Virus record (IMG/VR): IMGVR_UViG_3300034198_029528
Span: 1-28,218 of that record
Length of the DNA stretch: 28,218 nt
DNA from: a virus
Direction: 5' to 3' (one strand)
Under the pieces are notes generated by a model, which saw only the letters and a list, made by a program, of their open reading frames with translations, did not search any database and was not told where the DNA came from. The translations under genes and the position numbers were made by a program. Below are positions 20,901 through 26,798 of this stretch, in pieces (position 1 is the first letter of the stretch; each line of letters opens with the position of its first letter).

Positions 20901-21687
20901 AGAAAAACAAGAAAGCATAATCAAAGTTGATGATCTTATATATGCTACGATTAGGGTTACAGATGGCAATTTTTATAGCGATACTTATCGTTCGCAAGCT
21001 GTCAAGGTAATTGCCACACCTCCGTTTATTAACGCAGTAGTCATCAAGGGAATGAACAATAATGGTCAGTTGCAAGATAGCGTGACTTCGACAACTAGGG
21101 CTGTTGCTGATTTCGGATATTTTGCTGACGAGAATTCTGCTGACAAGGTTAAGTCACAAATTGTCTGGTACGTAAATAACGTCGAATTCAAGCGAGGCAA
21201 CTTGAATGAAACAGTGAATGGAATATCTAATAATCAAATCATACAAAATGAAACCGTTGGAAACGTTGTTGGCATAACTTATGGCAATGTTTTGCAAGTT
21301 GTAATCACTCCAGTTGCAAACGATATAATAGGATCACCTGTTTCTAGCGAGAGCGTCACAGTGCAAAATGATCCGCCAAAGGTCAGTAATGTTGTTTTGT
21401 CACCAAATCCTAGGGCTTCGGCTGCATCTTCTCTGCAGGTAACGTATACATACACAGATAGGGAGTCCATACAAACAGGCAGTCAACAGTCAAATCAAAG
21501 CTCAACCAAGTGGTATCGAGCTGTCAAGGGCAGTTCGGTATTCGAAGAAGTTGTGGCATTGCAGAATGCCACTTTGATTACTTCAGTGAATCTTTCTTCT
21601 GGCCAGAAATGGAAAGCCGAAGTAATACCATTTGACGGCTTCGACACAGGTACGCCTGTTCAAAGCAATGTTGTGGAAATAATCTAA
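11914..21687 (+). CDS. Giant 3257-residue modular adhesin-like virion protein
   Basis: This is by far the largest gene here. The order of modules, by residue, is as follows. ~1-170 is a CBM6/35-like jelly roll (GKYYVYIRVKNFG, then a central W and CYIDTIVI). ~345-410 is the first half of a VWA fold with the MIDAS-type motif D-Q-S-G-S. ~415-500 is FN3-like. ~518-730 is a LamG/concanavalin-like domain (FTIMSWIYPF, SWQHVTATVD, FYIDGEFAG). ~875-1060 is FN3-like. Invasin-like Ig segments lie near 1244, 1742 and 2215. ~1862-2200 is a kelch propeller (LEVYDTVNDSW, NEAYDVATDSWQ, VERYDIANDSWE). ~2463-2610 is the second half of a VWA-like fold. ~2605-2730 is a discoidin-like beta-sandwich. ~2906-3257 holds PKD/Ig-like repeats with W-Y-x-N-N/G strands. 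There is no signal peptide or membrane segment, which fits a cytoplasmically assembled virion protein. Host adhesion or a tail-fibre role is inferred from these modules and from position. Confidence 0.85.
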   Translation: MTITKASVFIRTVGLIDSSASFYVAEGSHAAFSAANFSSLTQDDNYITFTPSVTDSYHAGCMQVVKSNVSSQFGYLTYPITAAQAGKYYVYIRVKNFGTNNHLPINYFINDVYQNSTNSTVVLNQWGWVSTEIVIKDDQKFNLTIQPTVPDCYIDTIVITQDSSLPSSLTFKKNFCTLHCKLFNLNSSNSITSTLDFYSYKTTLGEITNDGWYNFALDPLPGYTSIDFSGNYALGLFISGASDSLYLAWDYADESTGDAANTCILSYNDTTQSWTTDCTNKYAVKYYTHHDPIDETTGQIVIPPSNTINKRIELFDDANLDPTFLQAKIVAVDSNSNKVALNLSDRLVSIVVDQSGSQTWNDNPGLRHVTTRRMIDRLEATYPGVIKYNLATYGATPIQLDFFAVVESDQVNTSSSSAVAQSYFSDQESGYAGVRIVRKLGSYPVSPLDGEVVAEGLFQRALDEDLTSGETYYYAAYTYNSDGVFSDGKFLYATPHDRILPQGAGNFTYRVVVGTGIKRDANTVALWHTNESDGNVLYDFSDSNLILNANKTDLIWLNKADVPNGTSGLRLDGTTRFSASDSNNLLVNNQFTIMSWIYPFNFASKRVILSRENTSTSKLTFKFGIDVDGLLFITLDDVIVAKSDTAIVANSWQHVTATVDVDLLVATFYIDGEFAGTAVLNTGAKHSTSAMPVYVGGATNSFLGKITEISVHNTIRSTNYIVEASTLPASAASKVIDNGDRLVILKYLVSSDFNYSGGNIKILRKEAVGSANFDYNEPQTTGATSEVFNEPILTFNGFGEHINNEFDGSTVFSETATSGEKVLALPFDYVHARDYYFRIFTKNTLGNTSSDSDSPELKVTIPQFESVNARDAAITIPFLPKIQNVQFITGNAKAYITWDAPTDENVAQIQVFWSDKGTPIIDGESKTSSSAILVYSDNSTSTGFVDRNIENLVISYYSIVAVDKYGNFSQSVNISVAPSENADESLIPLLEVKNFHYEIVNPNAISLAWDAPVKFQKDIDAYFDERIVLYAQLTDDYGSPISDLSNIKFTVTAKINSDDIAEDVFAPANQAATNFTVNDTYVISSTVLGDGVIKGIFRMTTNPDILSAINYLYANITVSYFIPDKNDSTRNVFEMYSLPIRLRMLNPFGMEIVNVGDNTNNYGDPLVSNTAIKRSKRRSSKTLANANTQEGLQDNTAQKSGDKVRIFCKKTVPLDDQSFIASGGTNYEPSRYKDFDGCYIRRSRPYTARVIVTYKNQPLPQGSSCNVAVYEASDPQCDPSEAESTNPCATSTDQTTTTPFVPTYSNIRSKTVQPPATSIVFKLALQTLSDGSSRYVSYADVPLKAPASPQAVMLFAKANFANSNSRRKAYVVFANILRIETTIEPPQPNCVDVAEQFANVYLVNPDSPDPIKPNITKIKESIPVRWEIRKGLGAKDRPFYTTDNVPIGPGIFSYARNGNARKVFFGPACGVQFTLYTCNANVLMLPELYAIKASVVYDGLQDFEERPAIIYPQNVAGSGFGSRFLISLPQYYNPLYADGYTYIKGTIYHDPSVTGGQFGGCFLQCASDANRPVFSLTSGQLVDLESGDAFEIFYGDDITLEYDEDIDETLIKNGTEAIGFAQIPLSTSKNYTDFYLRINKFVGTESESGTPSQNDNGRNLNPCLCVELPAGLLNKKGLPVVRGTTTINYNGDVLYLQGGGDFKNGIPPTVIELREPLSLIIRDIRRNGVSVETFLCDGVSTHEIIVELAFKDKPVPNGTAVFVAVGGKNPERIVLQNEVVYTEQKVDLTLDNIGNIRSYASVFVLPINNDTAFESQIRVESNYDKRGDADRSISSCLTIKFDPSIKPEANVDGLQNKINNIYDSKLEVYDTVNDSWSTKTGMNNPRGCLSLTWGFDAYGEQLFAIGGMNGQSILATNEAYDVATDSWQEKTSMSIPRFYHMSAYDGNYVYVFGGITVTQNVLEITRVVERYDIANDSWEVVASMPVFDQNPYGVALGSCVVVNSKAYIIGGITKIGNKGSIDALNDRILIFDFDTLEWSYSSPFTNLEYEVYCRISPFVYVSSDASTIHVLGGSVSQPINQDTGEQSLDFPTETFAINVSNLELSLDDSIYTQIPRLRYRGGCASVVDKHYFLGGTTKKSLVSNIFEVITENVGINYYAKLDDMLTPKTSFGYASDNWQYIYVCGGLNSGRPKGFIQIKADVNPINVRLDGKQSSTLKIELINDIGERPDATIRVLVQGIVTFPDAAAGASTGGDTAQQQSGNSALRDALIYPVVFSSHDLNIENGLGSTILLPRSDDILKKVGEIKQALGITDTLPGEGGSDGSDTLVIKEGQIRYPYTIQIRITVLDSFYYGQTVVDVKDNEDEAVNTTATTPTQVVDTPISQPTSPTPTNQIIFTGCREVLANNYVTQSGNGTVPTIGKNQENNKTIDQSIQSQDNPVFDLNPPQSPQFSSPEVSYYSDIEWIPQSKILVQFGTYDEVSTKLNILKNEIPFGASPLYDCLQKISEISVGEELDPYVKVIYLNTDNEQSMSLITLDEAIESIQAIDGYAKTPVVINNFSVVSPITLSALVSRTDTDTLERLASETGGQSQTILDEDTISVVLNNSIGRLQGSIGYGLYECVVDVQEDNIINTISADFELFANTDANWSISTSSDGYSYNDYSDMYGPNETITFDNLHARFIKFKVTLLSGLSASIDDAYELIPSPGVPALTGITIKYSDPTVSYIYLNQDTLDYSAQQIAIAVSANQPKLSTIEVGATSSNSFNWDEYQSGAQPTVDRFGKVFIPIRYNQSHDITLNEPLDYIDGYVWKARYGRWDTSSSVYVYDATGTMLESDLFDAYPQDGLIVFKQRYVNPLTIGIENAGKLRVGLKITNKDAYNTVKIDGLGYMYNTNVFLPAPLSQRAPVVTDFAIVPSEIFVYETISLTYKYFDLNNDAEITEDADIRWYINGVEIEYLRGLRTWNDITNVNDPIWTYAFSFTLSDVPSTSTVEQYAREKQESIIKVDDLIYATIRVTDGNFYSDTYRSQAVKVIATPPFINAVVIKGMNNNGQLQDSVTSTTRAVADFGYFADENSADKVKSQIVWYVNNVEFKRGNLNETVNGISNNQIIQNETVGNVVGITYGNVLQVVITPVANDIIGSPVSSESVTVQNDPPKVSNVVLSPNPRASAASSLQVTYTYTDRESIQTGSQQSNQSSTKWYRAVKGSSVFEEVVALQNATLITSVNLSSGQKWKAEVIPFDGFDTGTPVQSNVVEII
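17497..18500 (+). repeat. Kelch-type beta-propeller blades in the giant protein
   Basis: At least five blades are visible. Each combines a glycine pair strand (LFAIGGMNG, VYVFGGITV, AYIIGGITK, IHVLGGSVS, HYFLGGTTK, IYVCGGLNS) with a Y-D-x-x-x-(D/N)-S-W element, clearest in the first three. This is the textbook kelch pattern. The propeller sits between invasin-like Ig segments, so it appears inserted as a side lobe in a fibre. Confidence 0.85.
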
Positions 21688-21709
21688 GAATCAACTCCGA
21701 AAATAGTTT

Positions 21710-22417
21710 ATGAGTACCATTGACACGACCATTGTTGTTTTATCATATAATGGCAAAAGTGTTACTGAAAAATTTATAGAGTTATTGTATGCAAATACAT
21801 CTACATTCAATCTTATAATGATTGATAATGGCTCTACAGATGGAACGAAGGAATATCTATCCGAATCTCTCGGAAAATTCGACAACCATACTCTGGTTCT
21901 TAATGATCAGAATCTTGGGGTCATAGGGGGTCGTAACATGGGTTTCGCTTTGTATCAAAACGAACCTACTGACTTATTGTGCTTTTTGGATAACGATCAA
22001 TTTGTTCGCAAGGGATGGCTTGAGCAATATCGTGAGTTTATGGACGCAGGCAACTTTGATGTCATTGGCGCAGACGCATGGCTGATGGATGCCGCATTCA
22101 TGCCAAGGAAGAATTGCAAGAAAGCAGGCGAGCCATATACTTACGTCGGTTGTGGCGGGATGATGGTCAAACGCAAAGTTGTTGAAGACATAGGCATGTT
22201 TGATGATCAATTTAATCCTGCATATTTTGAAGATCCTGATTTCAACTTCAGAGCAAGAAAAAATGGATATAAAATAGGTTGGAATTATTTGGCAAAAATA
22301 GATCATTTGCCGCATCAGACATTGGGCAAAAACAATAATAGAATGAATATTTTCGCGCAAAGTTATAACAAATTCAAGGCCAAATGGAAAGGCGTGCAAA
22401 TGCTGCCTTTGCGATAA
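21710..22417 (+). CDS. Family 2 glycosyltransferase (GT-A fold)
   Basis: The product is a soluble 235-residue enzyme predicted to transfer a sugar from a nucleotide-sugar donor. The N-terminal strand TIVVLSYNG and DNGSTDGT (39-46) are the family's nucleotide-binding motifs. D94-N-D96 is the metal-binding DxD. GCGGMMVKR (147-155) and the acidic pair E174-D175 in AYFEDPDFNF mark the acceptor/catalytic region. The length equals a bare GT2 catalytic domain, with no membrane helices. It starts 22 bases after the giant adhesin gene with no clear Shine-Dalgarno site. Donor and acceptor are unknown; fibre or surface-glycan modification is inferred from position. A rhamnosyl-transferase-like specificity is possible but not demonstrable. 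Confidence 0.9.
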   Translation: MSTIDTTIVVLSYNGKSVTEKFIELLYANTSTFNLIMIDNGSTDGTKEYLSESLGKFDNHTLVLNDQNLGVIGGRNMGFALYQNEPTDLLCFLDNDQFVRKGWLEQYREFMDAGNFDVIGADAWLMDAAFMPRKNCKKAGEPYTYVGCGGMMVKRKVVEDIGMFDDQFNPAYFEDPDFNFRARKNGYKIGWNYLAKIDHLPHQTLGKNNNRMNIFAQSYNKFKAKWKGVQMLPLR

Positions 22418-22431
22418 GTCGATAATCAACT

Positions 22432-23577
22432 ATGAAACTTGTGATATGTACAAATTTTGCTCAACCATTTCACATGGGAGGCGCAGAAAAAGTTGTGCAA
22501 CAGATAGCCGAGGCTATGGTGCATGATTTCAATTATCAATGCACAATCATTACGCAGCATGGAATATCTCGTGTCATGCATAACGGCGTACAAATCCTTC
22601 CTACTGGCAGTTTGCCAGAAAATGTTTTTGTTGATGCTCTGCTGAAAGAAAAGCCGGATCACATATTAATTTATGGTGATTGGTTCTTCAGGTTTCCTAC
22701 AATCTTGCAGCATATTGATAAATTGAAATGCAAAATAACTCTTATACCTGTTGGATTTAATAGATTAAGATCACAGCATAATGCAAATAAAATATTGAAA
22801 AATATATTTCATGAGAAACACGAGAAATTCTCGATTATTGTGCATTCAGACTATTATATAGATGCAAAGTTTTGTCAAACAAACAATTATCCATATAAGA
22901 TCATAGCGAACGGAATTAATCTTCGTGAATTTGAAAACACCAAGAATGCTTTCCGTGACAAATATAAAATAAATTCTGAAAAGATTTTGCTATGTGTTTC
23001 CAACTTCTTTCCTGGCAAGGGTCAAGAATTCTTGCTGCCTATTGTCAAAAATCTTACCAATAATCGTTCGGACTTCACCTTGGTATTCGTCTCAACAACT
23101 TTGTCTTTCATGCTAGGAAATAAGAGAAGAGAAGAAATTAATAGGACAGCCACGGCGCAAAACTTGCCTATTCTATTTTTGAATGATATTCCAAGGGAAG
23201 ATGTTATACAATCGTACTTTGCGTGTGATGCTTTTGTTTTTCCATCACAACAAGAAGTTTCGCCTCTTGTGCTGCTTGAAAGTATGGCTGCATCGAAGCC
23301 TTGGATCAGCATGAATGTTGGCAATGCAGAAGACTTGCATGGTGGCTTTTGTTTCAAGTCAGCGATAAATAACGATAATATGTTGGTTTTTGATAATGAA
23401 ATCAAGAACAAATTCACTGATACAATAAACATGCTGCTTGATAATCCCTCTTTGTGTAAAACTATGGGCGAAGTTGGAAATAGGCAGATAATAGAAAAAT
23501 ACAATTGGGATAAAATCAAGTATAAATACAAAGAAGAATTTGATGCCAATACTATCAGTCGTAATGACCGCATATAA
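22432..23577 (+). CDS. Family 4 glycosyltransferase (GT-B fold)
   Basis: The 381-residue protein has both Rossmann halves of a GT-B enzyme. The N-terminal glycine-rich loop FHMGGAEKVV (13-22) is typical. NGINLREF (160-167) opens the second half, and FFPGKGQEF (192-200) carries the phosphate-contacting lysine. The donor-binding E-x7-E motif is E275-VSPLVLL-E283, preceded by VFPSQQ. Retaining transfer is the rule for GT4. The length is normal for the family. It begins 14 bases after the GT2 gene, without a visible Shine-Dalgarno site, and its 3' end overlaps the next gene by 35 bases. This strongly suggests one transcript and a shared pathway. Donor and acceptor cannot be read from the sequence. 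Confidence 0.9.
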   Translation: MKLVICTNFAQPFHMGGAEKVVQQIAEAMVHDFNYQCTIITQHGISRVMHNGVQILPTGSLPENVFVDALLKEKPDHILIYGDWFFRFPTILQHIDKLKCKITLIPVGFNRLRSQHNANKILKNIFHEKHEKFSIIVHSDYYIDAKFCQTNNYPYKIIANGINLREFENTKNAFRDKYKINSEKILLCVSNFFPGKGQEFLLPIVKNLTNNRSDFTLVFVSTTLSFMLGNKRREEINRTATAQNLPILFLNDIPREDVIQSYFACDAFVFPSQQEVSPLVLLESMAASKPWISMNVGNAEDLHGGFCFKSAINNDNMLVFDNEIKNKFTDTINMLLDNPSLCKTMGEVGNRQIIEKYNWDKIKYKYKEEFDANTISRNDRI

Positions 23578-24286
23578 TGCTGAAAAATATATAGCAGAAT
23601 CAATTGAATCTGTTATATCACAAAGTCATGCTGACTTTGAATTCATCATAGTGAATGATGGCAGCACCGATGGAACGGCTCAGATAATACAGAAATACAG
23701 CGATGATCGTATAAAATTTATCAATAACAGTCGAAATCGTGGATCTGTTCCATGTTTAAGAGATGCCATAAATATGGCAAGTGGAACTTATGTAGCCACT
23801 CAAGATGCTGACGACATAAGTATGCAAAATAGGTTTCAGTTGCAATTAGATTATTTTTCGAGAAATACGGCCACATTTTGTGTTGGTGGTAGATCTTTGA
23901 AAATAGATCCGAATGGGCACTTGATTGGTGAATGGAATTTCCCACCTGAAAATCATGATGATATTGTGAAAATGTTGGTGCGCGAAAAGAAATGTCCAAT
24001 CATAAATCCCACGAGCATGTTCAAGAGAAGTGAATACTTGGAGATAGGTGGCTATTCGCTTGATGCGGGTGTTGTTGCTTCATATGATCTTGAACTATGG
24101 ACTAAGGCAATACTGGCAAACAAGATTTTCGGTAATCTTAGAGACTATTTGGTTAAATATAGAATTCATTCGCAGAGCATGACACAAAGGCTGAAGTGGC
24201 CTCAGATAGCTGCTTATAACAAGATAATGGTAAATTTTATTAAAAGGGTAAAACATGTCAACTATGCAGGCAAAAAAGTGGACTGA
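23543..24286 (+). CDS. Family 2 glycosyltransferase, second copy
   Basis: The protein has 247 residues from ATG 23543; the TTG one codon earlier is less likely, because GT2 proteins commonly begin just before the SVVMTAYN strand seen here. NDGSTDGT (38-45) binds nucleotide, D88-A-D90-D91 is the metal site, and YDLELW (181-186) supplies the later acidic residues. NPTSMFKRS (155-163) is a common acceptor-side motif in this family. It is not a close duplicate of the first GT2: motif spacing and C-termini differ, so the two probably form different linkages. It overlaps the upstream GT4 gene by 35 bases and the downstream phosphoesterase gene by 32. There is no membrane anchor. Confidence 0.9.
   Translation: MPILSVVMTAYNAEKYIAESIESVISQSHADFEFIIVNDGSTDGTAQIIQKYSDDRIKFINNSRNRGSVPCLRDAINMASGTYVATQDADDISMQNRFQLQLDYFSRNTATFCVGGRSLKIDPNGHLIGEWNFPPENHDDIVKMLVREKKCPIINPTSMFKRSEYLEIGGYSLDAGVVASYDLELWTKAILANKIFGNLRDYLVKYRIHSQSMTQRLKWPQIAAYNKIMVNFIKRVKHVNYAGKKVD
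24244..24248 (+). promoter_or_regulatory. Shine-Dalgarno AAGGG for the phosphoesterase gene
   Basis: AAGGG within AAAAGGG lies six bases before ATG 24255, inside the end of the second GT2 gene. It supports the chosen start and independent initiation despite the overlap. Confidence 0.7.
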
Positions 24287-25451
24287 AAAAGAACTTGAGT
24301 TTCTTTATACGCAGAGGCTGCAAGGCACGCCGTACAAGATCATAGCTGAAAAGCTAGGACGCTCGGTAAAGGCTATTGAATCCAAGTATAACAAAGATAC
24401 TGTATGGTCTATGTATAAGTTTTACGATCCTGACGCAGAGGCGATGCGGGCCAATAAGGTTGCGCAACATTACTCCAAGTCCGACATATCATTGAACAAA
24501 TCTTTGGACAAGTATCGCTTACAGGCCGATGTCGTGGCTGATAAACTTGTACAAGCCGCTAGAAAGTTGCCCGTTGCCCCACCTCCGAAATACGTTCCAA
24601 ACAAAAAGGCTACTCGTACTGCTGAGGATATGGGAATCATATTGAGCGATTTGCATATTGGCCACGAGCATACTTTGGAAGAGACGGGCGGACTGTCTGA
24701 ATATAATTTAGATATATTCATGCAGCGTCTAGAGAATCTTAAAACTGCAATCACAGATATTTATGAATTGCATTCTAAGCTCTATAAGATACCGACACTG
24801 CATATTTTCAGTTTGGGAGATATTGTTGATGGTGCGAATACTGCAGGTGCGTGGTCGCCTGTTTGGATCAATACCCCAATTTTCGATCAAGTCATGATAG
24901 GCTATCGAGCTTTGTCTGACTTTATTTATTACATGTTGACATTATTCGATAATGTAGAAATGTATTCTTTGTATGGCAATCATGGTAGAATTGCTCCTAA
25001 TGGCGCAGAAAAGAAGTATAACAACTTCGATCTCTTCTGCTATAAATATATAGAATTGGAATTTGCAAATCAGCCACGCCTTAAAATGCACATTGAAAAA
25101 ACTTGGTGGTCAATTAAAGAGATACAGAATCATAGGTTTTTGATGGTGCATGGTGATGATGTCAAGAGCAAAAATCCGCCTGTTACTGCCTTGTTGGATC
25201 TTGAGAAAAAGATGACTGGCATAACCAAGGTGATTCCTGATTACACCATTTGCGGCCATTTCCACAACTGCTCAGAATATACTACGCATAACGGCAAGGC
25301 TCTCATGAATGGGTCGTTTGTCGGAGCCGACGTTTACTCGCTTAGTAATTGCATGCCTGGTTGTTTGCCTGAGCAAAAGCTCTTCGGTATACATCCGAAA
25401 ATAGGTATTACTTGGACTTATAACGTCAATCTGAAGCATCAAAGAGATTGA
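24255..25451 (+). CDS. Calcineurin-like metallophosphoesterase with N-terminal Myb/HTH-like domain
   Basis: The protein has 398 residues. Residues ~7-47 (KKWTEKELEFLYTQRLQGTP, then IIAEKLGRSVKAIESKY) match a Myb/SANT or HTH-type DNA-binding module. Residues ~125-340 carry the complete metallophosphoesterase set: D132-L-H134, G188-D189-x-x-D192, G241-N242-H243, H299-G-D301 and G334-H335-F-H337, the ligands for two metal ions. The family hydrolyses phosphodiesters or phosphomonoesters and includes the nuclease SbcD/Mre11, but this protein lacks an accompanying SbcC-like gene in view. The HTH suggests a nucleic-acid substrate or DNA targeting (inference). The start has an AAGGG site. It overlaps the upstream glycosyltransferase gene, so expression is likely linked to that cassette, although the function differs. 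Confidence 0.9.
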   Translation: MSTMQAKKWTEKELEFLYTQRLQGTPYKIIAEKLGRSVKAIESKYNKDTVWSMYKFYDPDAEAMRANKVAQHYSKSDISLNKSLDKYRLQADVVADKLVQAARKLPVAPPPKYVPNKKATRTAEDMGIILSDLHIGHEHTLEETGGLSEYNLDIFMQRLENLKTAITDIYELHSKLYKIPTLHIFSLGDIVDGANTAGAWSPVWINTPIFDQVMIGYRALSDFIYYMLTLFDNVEMYSLYGNHGRIAPNGAEKKYNNFDLFCYKYIELEFANQPRLKMHIEKTWWSIKEIQNHRFLMVHGDDVKSKNPPVTALLDLEKKMTGITKVIPDYTICGHFHNCSEYTTHNGKALMNGSFVGADVYSLSNCMPGCLPEQKLFGIHPKIGITWTYNVNLKHQRD

Positions 25452-25484
25452 AGGATTGCAAGATTTTGTTGTAGTATATAAACT

Positions 25485-26525
25485 ATGGATTATAAAATAA
25501 GCGATTATAGTTTGGCATGCAAGTCTTTGCAAATTTTATGCAAAAGGCTCGATTGTGACTTTTTTGATCTACCAGTTGTATTTGAAAAAGAATGCAAGCA
25601 GGTTGGATACAAGGATGGCAGCATTTGCTTAGATAGCGATGCTACGCTTATTGATACCATGTCGAATATATACTCAATTTATGTCAATAACTTGAGTAAA
25701 ATTTGTGGTAGGAATATAGATAATCTTGATTTCAGGCGTGCTGTCACAAATTATTTCATGGCTATGCTTAGAGATTTTGCCATTCAATATAAGAACAAGA
25801 GAGTGCGAGATCCCAATGAGCATATCGTTATGTATATTGATCAGTTCCCATTAGTTTGGATGTTGCTCAAAAATATCATTTGTCCATACAAGAACATACA
25901 ACTTAAAAATCTGAAAGTAGTAGCAAAGAATTCGGCTGAGTATGATTGCGTAAGAATTTTTAATGTTAAGGAAGAGAATGTTCTTTTTGTCAACTTAGAT
26001 ATTGAAAAAAATTCAATTAGATCTGCATTCCTTTTGGTCGAAAGTCTGCGATTGATGGTTGATGACGATAACGAGCCAGAAGCAATTTTGAGAGATATGT
26101 TCACGAATTATTTCATGAAAGAAAGAATTTTAGATTTTCTTGGAATAGTTCTGAATGACGATACTGAAATAGCAAACTTTATTGCTGTCCTTTCAGTTCT
26201 TTGTCAGTCACCAGAGATGGAAGCATTTGCTTTGAAATTGAAGTCAAATGTGAAAGTTGCACAGGCAAGTGCATATGTGGGTAACTGGTGGTTCATGGGA
26301 TTGACAGAAAAGATGATGGAATCTGTGAGAGGGCCTGATTATTCCACAACGGTATCCTTGAAAGACTTCAGTAAGGAACTTTGGGAAAAAGTGGAAAAAG
26401 AAAGAAAAGCGAGAGGCTTGACCGAGCTTCCATTTGAAATGTTGTTGAGATTGCAGAGCGAAGATAAGAAAACGCCGCCAGATCAAGTTTTACAAAAGTT
26501 GTTATCAAAAGTTAGAATATGGTGA
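25485..26525 (+). CDS. Unrecognised 346-residue protein
   Basis: I do not recognise a family. The protein appears mainly alpha-helical, with no signal peptide, membrane segment or known catalytic motif. It has a Trp-containing segment GNWWFMGLTEKMM near residue ~270 and a charged C-terminus (SKELWEKVEKERKARGL) that could be a helix or short coiled coil. It starts at ATG 25485, 33 bases after the phosphoesterase gene, with no Shine-Dalgarno site. It is followed after eight bases by a small helical gene. It lies between a phosphoesterase and a helicase, so a role in DNA metabolism is a guess from context only. Confidence 0.75.
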   Translation: MDYKISDYSLACKSLQILCKRLDCDFFDLPVVFEKECKQVGYKDGSICLDSDATLIDTMSNIYSIYVNNLSKICGRNIDNLDFRRAVTNYFMAMLRDFAIQYKNKRVRDPNEHIVMYIDQFPLVWMLLKNIICPYKNIQLKNLKVVAKNSAEYDCVRIFNVKEENVLFVNLDIEKNSIRSAFLLVESLRLMVDDDNEPEAILRDMFTNYFMKERILDFLGIVLNDDTEIANFIAVLSVLCQSPEMEAFALKLKSNVKVAQASAYVGNWWFMGLTEKMMESVRGPDYSTTVSLKDFSKELWEKVEKERKARGLTELPFEMLLRLQSEDKKTPPDQVLQKLLSKVRIW

Positions 26526-26528
26526 GGT
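26524..26528 (+). promoter_or_regulatory. Shine-Dalgarno GAGGT for the 83-residue gene
   Basis: GAGGT lies five bases before ATG 26534 and overlaps the TGA of the preceding gene. It supports the small gene as real. Confidence 0.7.
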
Positions 26529-26533
26529 AAAAT

Positions 26534-26785
26534 ATGCCAGAAGAAATAAATTTTGCTGCTTTAACTGAGGAAGATGTTATTCGCAAGTTGGCTGCTATTG
26601 CACAAAGGCATATAGCAAATTTGGACAATTCATTGGCCATGATGCGGAACGGACATTTTATTGATGCCTATCAAAGAATAAGCGGAACCAAAGAAGGCTT
26701 GCTATATATAAAGTATATTGCCGATTCAAAATTAGCACATATTGGAATACAAAAGCAAACTAATAATGAAAACAATACTCAGTAA
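26534..26785 (+). CDS. Small helical protein of unknown function
   Basis: The product has 83 residues. The sequence from TEEDVIRKLAAIAQRHIANL through AYQRISGTKEGLLYIKYIAD is strongly helix-forming, like a two- or three-helix bundle. The last ten residues are Gln/Asn-rich and probably disordered. No family is recognised. A good Shine-Dalgarno site and the tight fit in the gene string support it. The position just before the helicase suggests an accessory protein of DNA metabolism, but nothing in the sequence shows this. Confidence 0.65.
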   Translation: MPEEINFAALTEEDVIRKLAAIAQRHIANLDNSLAMMRNGHFIDAYQRISGTKEGLLYIKYIADSKLAHIGIQKQTNNENNTQ

Positions 26786-26798
26786 AAGTTTCATAAAA

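Noticed and set aside
21974-22429. Open frame of 151 codons on the - strand
   Set aside because: It lies opposite the GT2 gene with intact DNG, DND and ED motifs; the reverse translation has Cys/His-rich, low-complexity composition and no ribosome-binding site of note.
23540-23542. TTG as start of the second GT2 gene
   Set aside because: The ATG in the very next codon gives the usual GT2 N-terminus; TTG adds a single residue and no better ribosome-binding site.
23022-23603. Open frame of 193 codons on the - strand
   Set aside because: It lies opposite the GT4 gene, whose motifs are complete, and its translation shows no recognisable motif; it is a shadow frame.
24255-25451. SbcD/Mre11 nuclease assignment for the metallophosphoesterase
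   Set aside because: The metal motifs are shared by the whole superfamily, no SbcC/Rad50-type gene is adjacent, and the N-terminal HTH is not part of SbcD.
25456-25480. Possible sigma-70 promoter (TTGCAA and TATATA) before the 346-residue gene
   Set aside because: The spacing between the boxes is 13 bases, too short for a standard promoter, and such matches are expected in AT-rich sequence.
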